Source of the DNA: Actinomycetota bacterium | GTDB taxonomy: Bacteria; Actinomycetota; Thermoleophilia; Gaiellales; Gaiellaceae | NCBI GenBank assembly: GCA_003136795.1 | Contig: PLDP01000117.1 | Coordinates: 1-5,782 of the forward strand | Direction: 5' to 3' | Length of the DNA: 5,782 bases | In this document: positions 4,995 to 5,782 of the stretch, piece after piece | Position numbering within the stretch: position 1 is the stretch's first letter | Layout of the letters: the number at the start of each line of letters is the position of its first letter | Translations under genes and position numbers: made by a program | Notes under the pieces: model-generated | What the model saw: only the letters and a program-made list of their open reading frames with translations | Told to the model about the DNA's origin: nothing | Databases searched by the model: none

Positions 4995-5782
4995 ATGGCC
5001 GCCACGGCCCCCGAGTCTCATCTGCGCGAGAACCCGTTCGGTCTCGCACAACTGCAGCTCCACAAGGTCGCCGAGACGTTCGGAATCGACGAACGCCTCA
5101 TCAACGTGCTGCAGGAATGCAAGAAGGCCGTCGAGGTGTCGATCCCGACGTCGCTCGACGACGGCTCCGTGCGCGCGTTCACCGGCTACCGCGTCACGCA
5201 CAACGTCTCGCGCGGCCCCTCGAAGGGCGGCATCCGCTATCACCCCGACGTCACGCTCGACGAGGTCAAGGCACTCGCGATGTGGATGACGTGGAAGTGC
5301 TCGCTGATGGGCCTTCCGTTCGGCGGCGCGAAGGGCGGTGTGATCTGCGATCCGAAGACGATGTCGCGCGGCGAGCTCGAGCGCATGACGCGCCGGTTCA
5401 CGTCGGAGATCATCAACGAGATCGGTCCGGAGAAGGACATCCCTGCGCCCGACGTCGGCACGAACGCATCGACGATGGCGTGGATCTTCGACACGTTCTC
5501 GATGAACAAAGGCCACTCGGTGCTCGGTGTCGTCACCGGGAAGCCGCTGGCGATCGGCGGCTCCCTCGGCCGCGAAGAGGCGACCGCGCGCGGCGGTGTC
5601 TTCTGTCTCGAGTCTGCTCTCGAGAAGCAGAGCCGCTCGATGGAAGGTCTGAGGGTGGCGGTGCAAGGCTTCGGTAACGTCGGCTCGTTCTTCGCCAAGT
5701 TCGTCGGCGAACTGGGCGCGACGGTCGTCGCGATCTCCGACTCGACGGGCGGCGTCTACAACGCCAACGGCGTCGACGTCGC
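4995..5782 (+). CDS. gdhA: Glutamate dehydrogenase (Glu/Leu/Phe/Val family), 5' part
   Basis: The enzyme reversibly converts glutamate to 2-oxoglutarate and ammonium with NAD(P), linking carbon and nitrogen metabolism in the cytoplasm. The first 262 codons are present, about 60% of a usual 415-420 residues; the gene is cut by the window edge, not broken. Motifs: NPFGLAQLQLHKVAE (13-27), YRVTHNVSRGPSKGGIRYHP (65-84) with substrate Lys77, Lys101, the active-site PFGGAKGGV with catalytic Lys113 (108-116), DIPAPDVGTN with Asp153 (148-157), GKPLAIGGSLGREEATARGG (182-201), and the Rossmann loop GFGNVG (225-230). Asp249 after the second strand would favour NAD over NADP, but that is weak inference. 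The full motif set fits Glu rather than Leu or Phe dehydrogenases. ATG 4995 follows an in-frame TAG at 4980-4982, so no longer start is possible. GGAG at 4976-4979 is 15 nt away, rather far. A gap of only 12 bp separates it from the protease stop. Confidence 0.93.
   Translation, partial: MAATAPESHLRENPFGLAQLQLHKVAETFGIDERLINVLQECKKAVEVSIPTSLDDGSVRAFTGYRVTHNVSRGPSKGGIRYHPDVTLDEVKALAMWMTWKCSLMGLPFGGAKGGVICDPKTMSRGELERMTRRFTSEIINEIGPEKDIPAPDVGTNASTMAWIFDTFSMNKGHSVLGVVTGKPLAIGGSLGREEATARGGVFCLESALEKQSRSMEGLRVAVQGFGNVGSFFAKFVGELGATVVAISDSTGGVYNANGVDV

Overview
The window is a densely packed, GC-rich stretch of bacterial chromosome. All genes lie on the + strand, the gaps are only 12 to 46 bp, and several starts are GTG. 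This fits a high-GC actinobacterium. A Thermoleophilia/Gaiellales-type lineage is my guess from style and gene content, but no marker here proves it. I see no mobile element, CRISPR array, rRNA or tRNA.

Layout. Positions 2-64 hold the last 20 codons of an upstream gene ending in QLGLF, a pattern typical of sliding-clamp-binding C-termini such as MutS or Y-family polymerases. The 46-bp gap that follows is largely filled by a perfect nested palindrome (72-100), two 13-bp arms that are each palindromic in themselves. Next comes a translationally coupled cluster: tsaE (111-530), tsaB (514-1062), rimI (1059-1517) and tsaD (1514-2449). The overlaps are 17, 4 and 4 bp, and every preferred start is GTG. 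A secreted or membrane-anchored S8 (subtilisin-like) protease (2430-4982) begins inside the last codons of tsaD. Twelve bases after its stop, a glutamate dehydrogenase gene starts at 4995 and runs off the right edge.

How the genes work together. TsaB, TsaD and TsaE are the three bacterial proteins that transfer threonylcarbamoyl from threonylcarbamoyl-AMP to A37 of ANN-decoding tRNAs (t6A). The fourth component, TsaC/TsaC2, which makes the intermediate, is not in the window. RimI, a ribosomal-protein N-acetyltransferase, is a common neighbour of tsaB/tsaD. The protease has no obvious link to tRNA modification, and its coupling to tsaD is probably gene packing. The protease carries the complete D187/H229/N339/S568 catalytic set but departs from the consensus around His and Ser. 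Glutamate dehydrogenase is a central nitrogen-metabolism enzyme, probably read on the same transcript or from a promoter I could not recognise.

Most of the window is ordinary housekeeping. The points most worth a second look are the nested palindrome against the tsaE start, the clamp-binding tail of the truncated first gene, the compact TsaB, a Gly-to-His change in the conserved TsaD PGL loop, and the unusual protease and its position.
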